A stretch of DNA of 64,000 nt from Membranipora membranacea (lineage: Eukaryota; Bryozoa; Gymnolaemata; Cheilostomatida; Membraniporidae), in the NCBI GenBank assembly GCA_914767715.1, contig OU612075.1:10974001-11038000 (forward strand). Direction: 5' to 3'. The notes under the pieces are model-generated. The model was not told the DNA's origin. It did no database searches and worked only from the letters and a program-made list of their open reading frames with translations. Below, one piece after another: positions 51,501 to 61,184 of the stretch (position 1 is its first letter; every line of letters begins with the position of its first letter). The position numbers were made by a program, and so were the translations under genes.

Positions 51501-53165
51501 GATGACTTTGAAAAAATGACATGATATTGAGCCTTTTGAAAAAAGGTCAACATATGAAATTGCTAGGTTGGTCAAAAGTTTAGAGATGTATGATGCAGAT
51601 TTACCATCTAGATCATCCGTGATAATGTATAGCAAATTAAATATTAATTATGTTATACGTTATTATAGTTTGTATATTGGAGGATAAACATATACATATG
51701 GTTTTTATCTTTTCTAGCCTTCTGGACATCCCTCGTAGCCTTTTTCGGTATTTACTTCATGTACATATATCATGATGAGTTCGGACATATGGGCAGACAG
51801 GTCGATAGTGTAGCTTTTGGTACAGCCGTTCTATTCATATCAAGCACAGCTGTAAATATCAAGGTGAGTTTGTCGCTACCTCTTTTCAGCTTCATAGCTC
51901 AAGTGCTCTTGCATATCCATGTCTATGTCATGTTCATGTCTATGTTATGTCATGCTTCTAAAAAGTTCCATTCACTACCTGTTGTACATGCATATGCCGC
52001 CAATCACTTGGACAGTCATTTTCTTATTGTGCGCGGCGAGTTCAGAGCATCCCTACTGGTCATCCTATCATTGAACTTGAATTCCAGCATCTAGCTGAAG
52101 GACCAGCCTATGAAAATAGTCCAACAAGTTGCTATATTACCGCCTCACTGCCAACAAAGGCTATCTATTTGTCAAGAGGAAAGGCTTTCAAGACATGGGG
52201 AGCAGTGTACAGCAAGAAGAATTTTATTGTTTGCGTAAGGAGTTGTGCTACTTACATCAATGGGGAGACAATTCTCTGTGACATATAAATATTCTGTCTG
52301 TTCTTGCAGCTGATGATGGAGACATATTACTTCACATGGATTACTCTGATTGGTTATCTAATCACCTTCATAGGTAACTGGGCTATGATAGCCATATACA
52401 GCAGCAGGTGAGCTATTGAATCACACCAGGGAGTTTGGGACCAAATGTCGAATTTCCTTTGAGGATACTTGGGCTATATGAATTAACTAATGCTTTATCA
52501 TAGAATGTTGTAGCAAATCATATAAGGAATGTAGGTAAATGTCAACTTTACTGGTTCGTCAGTGACAAATAAATAGAAAATAACGAGGTTTTATAAATAT
52601 TGATGTGGTACACAGATGAGTGTTACACTTTGCTATCCTTAATGTTTCTAGTTTTACCTAATATTCTTTGTTGATTATGAGTCCTGTTTCTGGCCGTATA
52701 GCTAACACTAATGTTGAGTTGAATAAACCGGATTCAGAAGGATATATCTCAGCAACTTATGCACATCCACCCATTGAATCTCACAGTCTAATATTGTTAT
52801 TCTATGTTTGCATTTTATTCAGTGCTACATTCTTCTCACCGACCTCTACTGGTATGCAAGGAGTATTCAACATGCTGTTTGGTTCCGGCACATTCTACTT
52901 GGCTTCACTTCTACTCATAACGCTCTGTGTACTGCCAGACTTGGTGGCTCGGGCGTACCACGACCTCACTAACCCAATCTTCAGATACATTGCCAGAGAC
53001 AAGGCTAGCCGTAAACACGCCACACCAAGTAGACATGTAAGTCGTAGCCCTGTTGATGATAGGCCGCTAAGCGCTTGCTGGGATAACTTCAAAATCCCAA
53101 ATAAAGTGGCCGTCGAGGATGATCGAGTTGAGCTGGAAATTCTAAGTGGTGATCACCGTATATGA
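21581..53165 (+). CDS. ATP11-like: Class VI P4-ATPase (ATP11-type phospholipid flippase)
   Basis: Twenty-eight in-phase exons give 1285 residues: 21581-21646, 22116-22241, 22662-22751, 23456-23539, 25866-25973, 27692-27820, 29723-29942, 30685-30766, 31594-31777, 32261-32342, 32695-32810, 33311-33451, 33591-33836, 34201-34508, 34958-35100, 35653-35756, 45438-45551, 46846-46968, 47410-47558, 48359-48518, 48890-48992, 49443-49588, 50412-50471, 50773-50900, 51243-51301, 51718-51863, 52310-52407, 52823-53165. The product pumps aminophospholipids to the cytosolic leaflet, normally with a CDC50 subunit. Motifs: DGET (195-198), PISL (383-386), DKTGTLT with phospho-Asp436, [13 protein letters not shown] (716-718), TGDK (827-830), GDGANDVSM (943-951). 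[12 protein letters not shown] and ILVQYFFYK are typical of ATP11. The N domain carries two low-complexity insertions (exons 33591 and 34201), making it about 150 residues longer than human ATP11A. The start exon at 21581 was chosen for its ATG and consensus donor in phase; it is the least certain exon. Confidence 0.93.
24360..24470 (+). repeat. TTAGCTAG-family dispersed repeat copy
   Basis: This copy contains gaggagttcaaatattagcc, then a GCGACTTAATGTTAGCTAG core and a GCTAACTAAGGTGGG tail. It matches the copies near 300, 25729, 28040, 28620 and 33010 in the same order of blocks. No open frame is present. It lies in the flippase intron before exon 25866. Confidence 0.55.
25729..25835 (+). repeat. 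TTAGCTAG-family dispersed repeat copy
   Basis: This is one of the cleaner copies. It has AATGTTAGCCAGAG, GGGGTGACTTAATG, TTAGCTAGCACCAATTTAAG and CTAGCTCATG in sequence. It is a non-coding intronic repeat ending about 30 bp before flippase exon 25866. Confidence 0.6.
26866..27040. mobile_element. MITE-like element with TA target duplication
   Basis: The terminal inverted repeats read CAGT..ACTCC..TTAATTCAAAC on the left and the reverse complement GTTTGAATTAAGTGG..CACTG on the right, directly flanked by TA. The 175-bp element has no coding capacity. TA duplication and CAGT-type ends fit the Tc1/mariner-pogo superfamily. It lies in the flippase intron before exon 27692. Confidence 0.7.
27880..28110 (+). 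repeat. Two TTAGCTAG-family copies around a poly-C tract
   Basis: Copies near 27880-27955 and 28040-28110 contain AGTTAGCTAG and TTAGCTAGCACCAATTTTAG blocks. A run of 17 C (27971-27987) lies between them. The region is intronic in the flippase gene and has no exon. Confidence 0.55.
28620..28770 (+). repeat. TTAGCTAG-family copy with long 3' part
   Basis: This contains GGTGACTTAAAGTTGGCTAG and a second core (AATGTTAGCTAGCC), then CCTTTTCTCCTGGGAATACT. That last block also occurs at about 455-480 at the left edge of the window, so the repeat unit is longer than its conserved core. Confidence 0.55.
28996..29031. repeat. 14-bp inverted repeat with 8-base loop
   Basis: CACAGAGTAAGGAT at 28996-29009 is the reverse complement of 29018-29031. 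Related CACAGAGTGAGGATAAG sequence occurs at about 28498. It is a small intronic hairpin in the flippase gene, probably transposon-derived. Confidence 0.5.
33005..33075 (+). repeat. TTAGCTAG-family copy joined to an ATGCAGGC-type repeat
   Basis: The core GGTGTTAGCTAGCACAAATT directly follows a segment (32934-33000) containing ATGCAGAC..TTGGATCAAACTTCATC. That second segment recurs in diverged form at 27113-27175 and 48218-48265. The two may be parts of one longer element. Confidence 0.5.
35488..35515. repeat. Palindrome, first copy (CCATAGACTTA arms)
   Basis: CCATAGACTTA is followed after a short AT spacer by its reverse complement. The same palindrome, fused without a spacer, occurs at 54948-54973. 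It lies in the flippase intron before exon 35653. Confidence 0.6.
37159..42899 (-). CDS. Nested gene: single-pass membrane protein with transmembrane-adaptor layout
   Basis: Eight in-phase exons (42899-42839, 41207-41126, 40608-40409, 39822-39799, 39276-39127, 38431-38319, 38101-37938, 37285-37159) give 306 residues. The whole gene lies inside the flippase intron 35757-45437 on the opposite strand. There is no signal peptide. A 20-residue N-terminus precedes one hydrophobic helix (about 22-44), then CICCC (Cys43, 45-47), likely palmitoylated, and a basic KKRKKH stop-transfer. The long cytoplasmic tail has YQTM (Tyr100, a PI3K-type YxxM), NPAF (203-206, endocytic type), Pro-rich runs (219-223, 248-252) and VYAQV (Tyr258, SH2-binding type). 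It ends in KAKF, a possible class II PDZ ligand. This layout is that of LAT/PAG-type transmembrane adaptors, but no sequence family was recognised. Exon 39822-39799 is a 24-nt microexon. Confidence 0.8.
40168..40378. mobile_element. Foldback MITE-like inverted repeat
   Basis: GGTAGCCAATATGTTGGCTG and GAGCCAATACCAGGTCAG on the left are matched by diverged reverse complements on the right (CTGACCTGGCATTGGCTC, then CACATTGGCTACC). The centre holds AAGTGA..TCACTT. Arms are about 65-100 bp. The element lies in the intron between nested-gene exons 40608-40409 and 39822-39799. Confidence 0.6.
41779..42026. repeat. Minisatellite, 31-bp unit x 8
   Basis: Eight head-to-tail copies of a unit starting CAGCCTGCTACAATACCACT and ending GGGGTGATGAT, with no length changes. 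Variation is limited to a few positions (AATACC/AACACC, GATGAT/GATGGT, one CTTC for CTAC). The variants alternate, suggesting amplification of multi-unit blocks. It lies in the first intron of the nested gene. Confidence 0.95.
42900..45437. other. Upstream region of the nested gene inside the host intron
   Basis: These 2.5 kb lie between the nested gene's start codon (minus) and flippase exon 45438. They must include the nested gene's promoter and any non-coding first exon. Open frames at 43503-43751 and 43798-43986 (minus) and 44201-44795 (plus) show no recognisable composition, motif or consistent splice context and were not called. Confidence 0.4.
46164..46386 (-). other. Possible isolated exon with hydrophobic segment (uncertain)
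   Basis: In the flippase intron 45552-46845, a minus-strand frame reads [19 protein letters not shown], then [20 protein letters not shown] and [13 protein letters not shown]. It looks protein-like and includes a candidate membrane helix. A weak acceptor (GTTTGAAG) and a weak donor (AAAAAG|GTGTCC) border it. No partner exon was found nearby. It could be a chance frame, a pseudogene fragment or part of another nested gene. Confidence 0.2.
47017..47072. repeat. 21-bp-stem hairpin in flippase intron
   Basis: Positions 47017-47037 pair with 47052-47072 with one mismatch around a 14-base loop. The hairpin sits about 50 bp downstream of flippase exon 46846-46968. The size fits a small MITE or an RNA hairpin. 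Confidence 0.55.
49662..50155. mobile_element. MITE-like element with about 150-bp inverted repeats, TA flanked
   Basis: GACAGTTTTCTGAGCTCT starts the left end at 49662. The reverse complement ends the right end at 50155, and both are flanked by TA. Homology continues inward for about 150 bp (GTTGTCCTCTCT, GCTGAAAAGAGGGTTAT.., CATTGAAAAC) with moderate divergence. No transposase frame is present. It lies in the flippase intron between exons 49443-49588 and 50412-50471. Confidence 0.7.
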
Positions 53166-54947
53166 TTTTATTGATATACTTAGAACACTTAGAACTCAAT
53201 ATTACTACCATAGACATGTAAATATATGTCATTATATGACACATATTATATGTTTACGGCTGTGAAGTGTGAGGATGAAACACCTATTATTTTAGTATGT
53301 GTGATATAGAATACACTTTTCCCTGCACAGCAGGCGTTGATTTGTGCGTGTAGTGTATGATTAGTGGGCACTGCTAAAACTGTTGTAGCTTATTTTGATT
53401 TTGGATGTAGGCTAACTGTGCAAATCTTCAATCCTAAATTTGGTTCACTGTGTTGTAATTAACAGAAGGATGGTAACGATAATTGGATTTCAATGGAGCC
53501 AATTTGACATGTAAGCGAGCATCCACAGCATGCATTTATGGCTTAAGGTCAAATGTCACCGTTGTAAATTGACATGGGGTTTGCATTTAGAGGTTGCAAA
53601 GGAATGCTAGAAATCGAAGTAAATTCACTCTAAGACCCACTTCTTCAGTATCTCAGATTAACATCACCAAGAATAGACATTGATATTGCACGATTCTGAA
53701 GTCCTAATACTGATTATTTTTCCAGCTCTATCCATGTCTTATCATCACTGATTAAAAATTTCCCAACACTTATCTTCTTACAAACACGATATGATATTAT
53801 CTACATTTTCTGGAAACTCTTAGCTCGATTCTAAAGAACGATGGTATATAACTCCTAATCTTATTGTTTACAGTATGTAGTTAGGAGAATAATGTTGTCT
53901 ATAATACCCGCTCTCGTGTTTTGTCCTATTAACACCTATCTATCACTATGTATGTGTTTTTTATGTCCAGGGCCGTGATACAGCCTATTTAGCTGTGGCA
54001 ACGGGTTAGTGCGCTCAGTTAGTGGCCTAGTAGCTCTTTAAAATGATTGTGACAGAATAAGGTTTAGATACTATTGTAAAGTTCTCAGTCCAATTTAAAT
54101 TACTGCTCTAATTTCATATGCAGCCTGTGGCTTAGTTTTCACTTTTTTCAATCATAGTTGGGATGAAAAGGTACTAAAAAGGTACTATTTTCATGATAAT
54201 GTATACGAAATAGCACCTCTTCAGTACCTTGTTATCTGAACTTTGAGTAAAATTCAGTTAAAACTGGGCCACAGACTGTTTAAGAAATTGGAGCATTATT
54301 CTAACTTACACCGAGAACCCTAAAATGATACCAAAAACCTAATTCTGTCTCAAACGCTCATTCTGATAAAATTGATCCTTCATAGTCAGATTCTGATGCA
54401 TTCTTTCACAATCGGAATTGCCTACTATCAGATTGAGAGAAGGCAGTTGCGATGAAATTGTAATTGATTTCAATCTTAACCGCACTGTCTGTCCGAGGTC
54501 TGCACGGTGTATGTTTTTATTTTTTATGCTCAGGACCATCAGCGTATTTAGTTATATGTTTGAAATTAATTGCTAGCGGTAGATCGAGCTACGTGTAGGC
54601 TACTACCATTGCATATTAGTAATATTCCAACGTTAACAATTTGCTTAAGTCTGGGGATCAATCCAACGCATTGCTCAGCTTAGTCATTTGCTCAACATAA
54701 GGTCTGACTGTTTCACAGATCCCCGAGAAAATTGGAGCAAGTTCATCACCAGCTACACGTAATGAATAACACTCAAGTTTTAAAACTCTTAATGCCTATC
54801 GGAAGACCTTGCTTGTCCTCCTCTGGTACACAAATGATAACACCCGGTTTAAACTCTACCTACGCCAACTTTTATCGACTTCGCTTCCGTTCCAAAGGTG
54901 TGGCATGCTACTCCCGCATACCCTACCGAAAAGCTTTTAAGTTCTCG

Positions 54948-54973
54948 CCATAGACTTAATATTAAGTCTATGG
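54948..54973. repeat. Perfect 26-bp palindrome, second copy
   Basis: CCATAGACTTAAT is followed immediately by its exact reverse complement. The same arms occur at 35488-35515 with a short spacer. This copy is about 50 bp upstream of the alternative flippase exon 55025. Confidence 0.7.
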
Positions 54974-55024
54974 TTATCGCTCTCTACTGTGTGTATATTT
55001 TGACGCTGTTGTTTAATTTTCTAG

Positions 55025-55243
55025 GTGATGTTTGTAAACTCTGACGAGTCTATATGCATGAGTGACCTAGCTTCTCCAATCAAAACTAAAAAACAGCCTG
55101 CAAAGGGAAAGCGTAAACTGCATCATACTAATAATGATAATAATGGAATCGCTGTGATCAGTCATCGTTACCTTGGTGACGGGAAGCCTAACACTGCTGG
55201 TGGAGGGATAGATAACCCAGCTATGATACACGACCGATGTTAG
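55025..55243 (+). CDS. Alternative last exon of the ATP11-type flippase
   Basis: The terminal flippase exon contains a consensus donor (AGACAT|GTAAGT at 53036/53037) in phase 0. An acceptor with a T-rich tract (AATTTTCTAG) at 55024 opens 72 codons in phase 0, ending at TAG 55243. The result is a 1315-residue form whose tail begins VMFVNSDESICMSDL, followed by a Lys/Arg-rich stretch (KTKKQPAKGKRK). It replaces the acidic read-through tail that ends [12 protein letters not shown]. Mammalian ATP11A and ATP11C also have alternative C-terminal exons that affect localisation, which supports this reading. Confidence 0.65.
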   Translation: MMFVNSDESICMSDLASPIKTKKQPAKGKRKLHHTNNDNNGIAVISHRYLGDGKPNTAGGGIDNPAMIHDRC

Positions 55244-57102
55244 TAGTACCACTTCTTTCTTCTTCTTGTTTTAGCACCTAGTGTCACAGATTTGTTTCTG
55301 TTAAGTAGTTTCATAACTCCTTATGAAAGACCGCGGCCAATTCGCTTGGGTACTTGGACTACCTAACACTTTTGCTAGAACTTGGCTTATAAAAGTATAG
55401 TGCCATAAAGCATCATTATTTTCTGGGAGTTGAACAGTACCATAGTTCTTTGCTGCTTGGAATTGCCAGCATTGCATCATGGGAAGGCTATTTTCTCCTC
55501 TTAATATTGGGTTAAATGGTGCCACACTCCATGTTCATTGTTCGCTATTGCTCCTTCGAGCATATTTGTCTTATTATGTGCATACCCAAGTTGTATTTGG
55601 GAGCTTGAAAGACCCTTAGAATAACAGCATGCAAAATTAATGTGATTACGCTAAAAGGGAGTTGGTTAGCAAATGTGGTCTTAAATTATTCTTTGTTTAA
55701 GTTAATGATTCTGATTTCATTCTCTAATTGTCAAGTGAAGCCTATTCTATGGAACATCGGTTTGATGAACCAGCAAGCTTCAGCCTCTATGCAATAATTT
55801 CCCAAATTCAAAGTATTTTACATGCATAATCCAAATCTTGCCTGAGCCAATGCGCTGTTAAGATGCATGTCATATCTATCTAGATTTTGAACACAAATAG
55901 TTATCCTTGCATCCGGTGCCCAAAGCTGTGTTTCTGATTATCATTAGTGAAAACCCGATATAAAGACCTTATAGAAAAATATAGCCGGGGTTCTCCAGCT
56001 TGCAAATAACAGACCTACCCACACCTGTGTTTATGATTAATAGATTTAAACTACCGAGTGAGATTAAATTCTGCATCATTAGACAATTATACTATTAAGT
56101 TGTCTACTCCCATGTAAGGAGAAGGCAATTCCTATGCCTTTTTTATGTTGCAATACATAAATATACTAGAAGAACCTAAATCATAGATTAAGAATATATT
56201 ACAGTGGCTATGACCTCATATATACTTAGGTAATTATGTTCCTGGGTGGTGGTAAACTTAACTTTTAGGTTCGAAAGTTCTTTATTTTTCGTAAAATTCA
56301 AAAAGGCTTTTGTATTACCAGATTTGGTAGAGGTTACCAAAACAATATTTCTTGATATTGATGTTTGAAGTATTTTATAACATTGAGTTGAGTTCAGTGA
56401 TTTTCTGATGATTATTTAGTGTGAAATCTTTCTTTTTTTTGTATTCCCTTGCTCAAACATGTAGTATAGATTTTGTATTTTGATGTCAAATATTGCTTTT
56501 ATATTAAGTATTCATATTTCTGCACATAACTTTTTCCTGATTATTTAGTTTCTAAATCACTGACCATATTAGATGGTCCTTTTTTACACTACATTATCCT
56601 ATTTCATATTTTTCTCATTTGCATGAGCCTTGATCGACTAGTCACCAAATACATAAGATTGATACAAAACTCAGATCAGTGTATGCACAAGGACACTTTC
56701 CACAGTTCCAACAGACCAAGCCTTGCAGAATTGTGCACCCAGACTATTGATTTTTTGTGTGGCGTCAGTGAGGTTGGGACTTCGCTTGTGTCATGGTATT
56801 GGGCCGAGATTCCAAACTAGCAAAATTGGATAAAATTGGGCTAGGCTAGGCTAGGAAAAACATTTTATGATTATTGTACAGTTTGTTCACAGGGAAACTT
56901 TTGAAATCACTATATCTTGCATATCAGCGGACCATAGGGGAAAAGTAAGTCTTTACTGTTCAAGTCTATCCTCGACTGTTGCCAATCAGTTCAATTCTAA
57001 CTAGCAGGATTGTCCATCGAAATATTTTGATCTCAGCATCGGCAGGCATGAACAGGGGTGGGCAGGCGAGTAGAGGGGTGGTATGCATACTATGTATATA
57101 TC

Positions 57103-57108
57103 AATAAA
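57103..57108 (+). terminator. Poly(A) signal AATAAA for the flippase long-form transcript
   Basis: This is a canonical AATAAA followed within 30 bp by a T/GT-rich stretch. It is 1.86 kb after the alternative stop at 55243 and is the best candidate 3' end of the flippase gene. No equally good signal was seen right after the first stop at 53165. Confidence 0.45.
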
Positions 57109-57499
57109 ATATAAACCGGAGTGTACATTTTTGTTTTTCTTTTGCTTTGTTTATTACATTACATAACATGAGTTCAACTTTAAAAGTTATTATTAAGTCA
57201 GGTTAATCTTTCTTCTTTCTATTGGACCTCCTTGACACCTAGGGTCTGTTTAAGAAGATTAACACGCAGTCCTTGTAATAAACCCTCAAATCTCAATTGA
57301 ACTGAAGTCAATATATTATGAGTTACAACTTGACTGCCTCTCTTGACAGGCTACAACATCACATGCAACAGATAGACATTGCTGTTCTGTCAATATCTAT
57401 GATCTATATTTGTATTCTTCTACATTGCTCTTTTTTGTTGTGGTACTCTGATGTTGTTGGTCGTGGTGGCCTTCACTTGGTAGTTGCTCTTTTTAATGT

Positions 57500-58530
57500 A
57501 GCATCTGTGTTGGTCTTCTTCTTCTACATAACCTATGATCTGCTTTGCATTCCCATTCTCTGCTGACGGTGGTTAGCATTACTTAACAGTTGATCTATTT
57601 TCTCAGTTTCTTTCATTGATCATCAGACTGAGTTTCGAGCTTTGCCAATCACAACAACTATGGTGGTGTAGTGGTTAAGGTGATGGACTTGTGATCAGAG
57701 GTTTACTGGTCATGGGTTCTAACCCCGACCAGTACATTCCCATCGTTGTACTTTGTTTCAGGTGGCTGGTGAGCGGGTGAGCAGCAGAGTTGGTTAGTTG
57801 ATGAGTTGATTTCTTGTAGAGTTTGCAGACTGAGTTGGTGGGTTGGTGAGTCGACAAGAGTTCACAGCAGGAGTTGGTGAGTTGGTGACAGCAATCAGGT
57901 GGAGATGGTGAGTCCTAAATCAGTATGTAGGGGGATATAATCCACTGGAGAATAAAGAGGAGGGGGTCTTGTCAAAATGCATTAATTGATTTTTTTGAAA
58001 ATTAAAAAATTAACTTAAATAATTGTGGAGTTTAAACAAAACCCCCTCCTCTTTATTCTACAGTGGATTATATCCCCCTACATTCTGATATACGATTCAC
58101 CATCTCCACCTGATTGCTGTCACTAACTCACCAACTCCTGCTGGGAACTCTTGTCGACTCACCAATCCACCAACTCAGTCTGCAAACTCCACAAGAAATC
58201 AACTCACCAGCTCACCTACTCTGCTGCTCACCTGCTCACCAGCCCACCAGCTACCTGAAACAAAGTACAACAATGAGAATGTATTGGTTGGGAATTGAAC
58301 CAATGACCACTAAACCTCTGATCACGAGTCCATCACCTTAACCACTACACCACCATAGTTGTTGTGATCGACAAAGGTCGAAACTCAGTCTGTTGATCAA
58401 TTAAAGAAACTGAGAAATAGAGCAACTATATTAGTAATGTTCATCCTGACCAAAAGACCACCAGACCACCAACAGCATAGCATCGGAAAGAAAAGCAGCA
58501 CATAGGTTTAGCAGAAGAATACCAACAAAA
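57500..58530. mobile_element. Foldback of two tRNA-derived SINE-like copies
   Basis: Two roughly 480-bp arms are in inverted orientation around a spacer at about 57985-58020. Each arm holds a tRNA-like head: TGGTGTAGTGGTTAAGG (A-box region) and a B box. The B box is GGTTCTAACCC at 57715-57725 on plus, and GGTTCAATTCC at 58301-58291 on minus. Downstream, both arms share runs of GAGTTGGTGAGT-like triplet-rich sequence, then CTCTTTATTCT and TGGATTATATCCCCCTAC. Divergence is roughly 10-25% by eye. No open reading frame is conserved. Confidence 0.75.
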
Positions 58531-60091
58531 TGTTAGATTATGTCAGACCAAAAGTTTCTCTCTGTTTCATGTCTCATCAGTAATCAAGTTTTGACCAAGT
58601 TCAGATTATAAAGTGTTATACAACATTCATATTTCAATAGTCCAATAGTGAAGAAAGATGGTTATATTACGATTGCATTACACGTTATATTTGGTAATTA
58701 ACAAGGTAATAGAAACAAAAACAGAAACACACACATGTGAATGAAAAATTTACAGAAGAGTTTGTCCGGAAAGTGAAATTACGATATTTCATTTTGATAT
58801 ATTATATCGTGTCAAAAATTATATTTTTGCGAACAGTGGCCTTCACAAGCTGGAAAACACTGCTTATGTTGAAAATTAAAACCAGAATAAAAAGAGAAAT
58901 GTAAATAAAATGGTCCATAAAATATGACATATTCAACTGCTCATTTGGTGAAAAGGCAGTCCATCACGCTCTAGTAAGTTGTCCCCACATACCAATAGAG
59001 GGGACAACTCCTATCACAGTGGAAGTGCTTTCTACACTAATATGCAAGCAAGAAGAATACAGCTGACCAGACCATTGACATGCTTTCCACCTGTTGTAAG
59101 CCTGTTGTTTTGGTTTGGGTGAATGAAGATGGGTAGCAAGAGTTGTCTTGGTTGCAATTAATTGTTGATGTGTAAGGATCAAGGTCAATAAGTGCCAAAA
59201 AATTGGCCTAGGCGGCATATACAGCAGGCTTCAAGCCTTATAAAAAATATACCAGAAGTGGAGGTGGAAGTTGTGGTTTTGTTTCCAGATATAGCCTAGA
59301 AGTCAGCAGCTTGCATGGTGAGAATCTCTAATCTAAGTCCCCAGCGTCTGTGGAAGCGAAGTCGTGTTTGATGATGGAAAAGAACCAAAAGGAAGATATG
59401 TTGTGTTACTTCATATCCGGCCAAGTCCAAGCGAACAGCACACAAAATGTTCTCTACAATAAATTGAATAAGTGTCACTATACAGTCACAGTCAACCATG
59501 TAGATATTTATTCTTTAACAACTTGTATCCAATAAGTTTCCTCTGTCTTTTTGGTAGAGGAATACTGTAAAAGGGCTCCACAATAGCAATTTATGCAATA
59601 TTCCTCTGCTACCTTGCATTATATTTATTGTCTAAGGCTTTTTCGTAGCTTCAGCTAAAAACATACTTGTATACTTAGTTTGAGTAGAGATGGGATAGTG
59701 TATGACCGTAGGCCGAAGTTCTACCTAACCTACATATCCATAGGTCATAAACTGAATGCAGTGAAAACTTACCTGATAATGTGTGTTATGATTATCCTCC
59801 TGAATCAGAGATCTACAACGTAGAATACATAGAATATAATTATAGTAGGGTGAGGAGTAGAACATCTGTTCTTGTAAGGGCTACCCTATCCTAAAACCAG
59901 GCAATTTCAGTCACAAGCCAACAGTAAAACCACCACAGCAGTACTTCAAAGAGATATTCAATTATTTATTTTACAATTGTACTGAAACACTTGCAGTTGT
60001 TGCATGTAACAGTATTGTCAGCAATCAAATGATTCGAAATGAAATATAATTCATTGTAAACAATATTTTATCATGACAACCTACAAATGTA

Positions 60092-61184
60092 TCAATTGAG
60101 TTTAGTAACAGTTTTTTTACGCAAGGGTACTTTCAGCCACAGGTTTGGAAGGTTGACAGAGTTGGTACTGAAGTGGTTGGGATTTCCATTGTAACTTTTA
60201 GCCTTCGACATTGTGACACCCGCTTGCAACACTTGCGCTGAAACTTCTACCTTCCACATAATCTTAAAATAAAGATATGTTGTGCAATATTCCCATCTTT
60301 AATTATTTTAATGTTGCAATGACAAATTATAATGAACTGGCGAATGATTCAGATTTCAAGAAAGTCATCATTAACTGGCCTTCCTCCTTGCCTTTAGAAT
60401 CTGCGCACAGAATCACGTACAAATGGTTAAGAACCTACCTGGCTTGCAAAGCTCTCCTTATGCCCATTTGTGGCCATCTTTCCGTCAACACCATTCTTTC
60501 TTTCAAAGCTGAACGCTCAAAAGCTGCAAAAGAACGATAATTATTATTTGTCTGTTTTCATTGCTATGACAATGTTGAGGATGCAGGTATTAGGTGATAA
60601 TACTGTCAGAACATGCGAGCAACAGCAAATAGCTTTTGATATCATCTGAAACATGCAGAGAGAGATGGAGATTAGGGATCCCTTATCGTACTGCATGTTT
60701 CAGGTCAGGGTAAACTTCGAGCTATCAGCTTTGATAAGATCATGTGCGGTAACTGTCATACAATAGAAAAGGAAATGAGAAATGGAGATACCGCCCAATA
60801 TTCTAATGGTTACTCGTTGATGGTATTGTGCTGCTATAGATACCGAGTGATATCACTCAAAACGTCTACTATATTTATATCACTATTAAGTGTAAATTGA
60901 TTTCGATGATTGTTATTTAAGTTGTACTTACCTCCTGAGGTAAATCTCAACAGCTTCTTGGAGCAGTTGAACTATCTTTAGTACATTAGCAGAAACTAAA
61001 CTTTGTATGCCGTATACAGAGCCAGTGATTATGAACATCCAGTCATGTGCTGTAAACCAAGAGAAATTTAGACTCGGTCTGTTTATTAGTCCCGAACGTA
61101 GAATACCGTCTAAGCGGATGGGGACTTTATTTAGGGGTACCTCATTCAATGCAGTCAGCGCTGTTTCAACTTTATTCGTCACAC
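60092..61184 (-). CDS. 3' exons of an unrecognised gene
   Basis: Three minus-strand exons join in phase: 61184-60932, 60508-60439 and 60250-60092 (TGA). The first starts in phase 1 after TTTGCTTTAG, so at least one upstream exon is missing; none was found convincingly between 61185 and 62661. The predicted C-terminal ~159 residues include VETALTALNEVPLNKVPIRL, a hydrophobic stretch (HDWMFIITGSVYGIQSLV) that may be a membrane or buried helix, IVQLLQEAVEIYL, then a polar Asn/Lys-rich tail (SKAKSYNGNPNHFSTNSVNL). Acceptors at 60509 and 60251 were chosen because only they keep one open frame. No family was recognised. It might be the continuation of the gene at 62662-63966, but no phase-consistent strong junction was seen. 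Confidence 0.5.

Larger units (their letters stand above)
55244..60091. other. Probable 3' UTR, then repeat-rich intergenic DNA
   Basis: The first part, up to about 57.1 kb, is probably the 3' UTR of the long flippase transcript. The rest contains the SINE foldback (57.5-58.5 kb) and plain AT-rich sequence. Open frames at 56623, 57318, 58964 and 59296 have no recognisable features; the 57318 frame lies in the repeat. Confidence 0.45.

Noticed and set aside
57318-57566. 82-codon hydrophobic plus-strand ORF
   Set aside because: It overlaps the left arm of the SINE foldback, is not conserved in the inverted copy, and has no splice or homology support.
57661-57731. Candidate tRNA gene
   Set aside because: It has A- and B-box-like sequence but no proper acceptor or anticodon stem, and a diverged inverted copy nearby; it is a SINE head.
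60277-60540. 87-codon plus-strand ORF
   Set aside because: It is antisense to the better-supported minus-strand exon 60508-60439, with no motif and no flanking gene structure.
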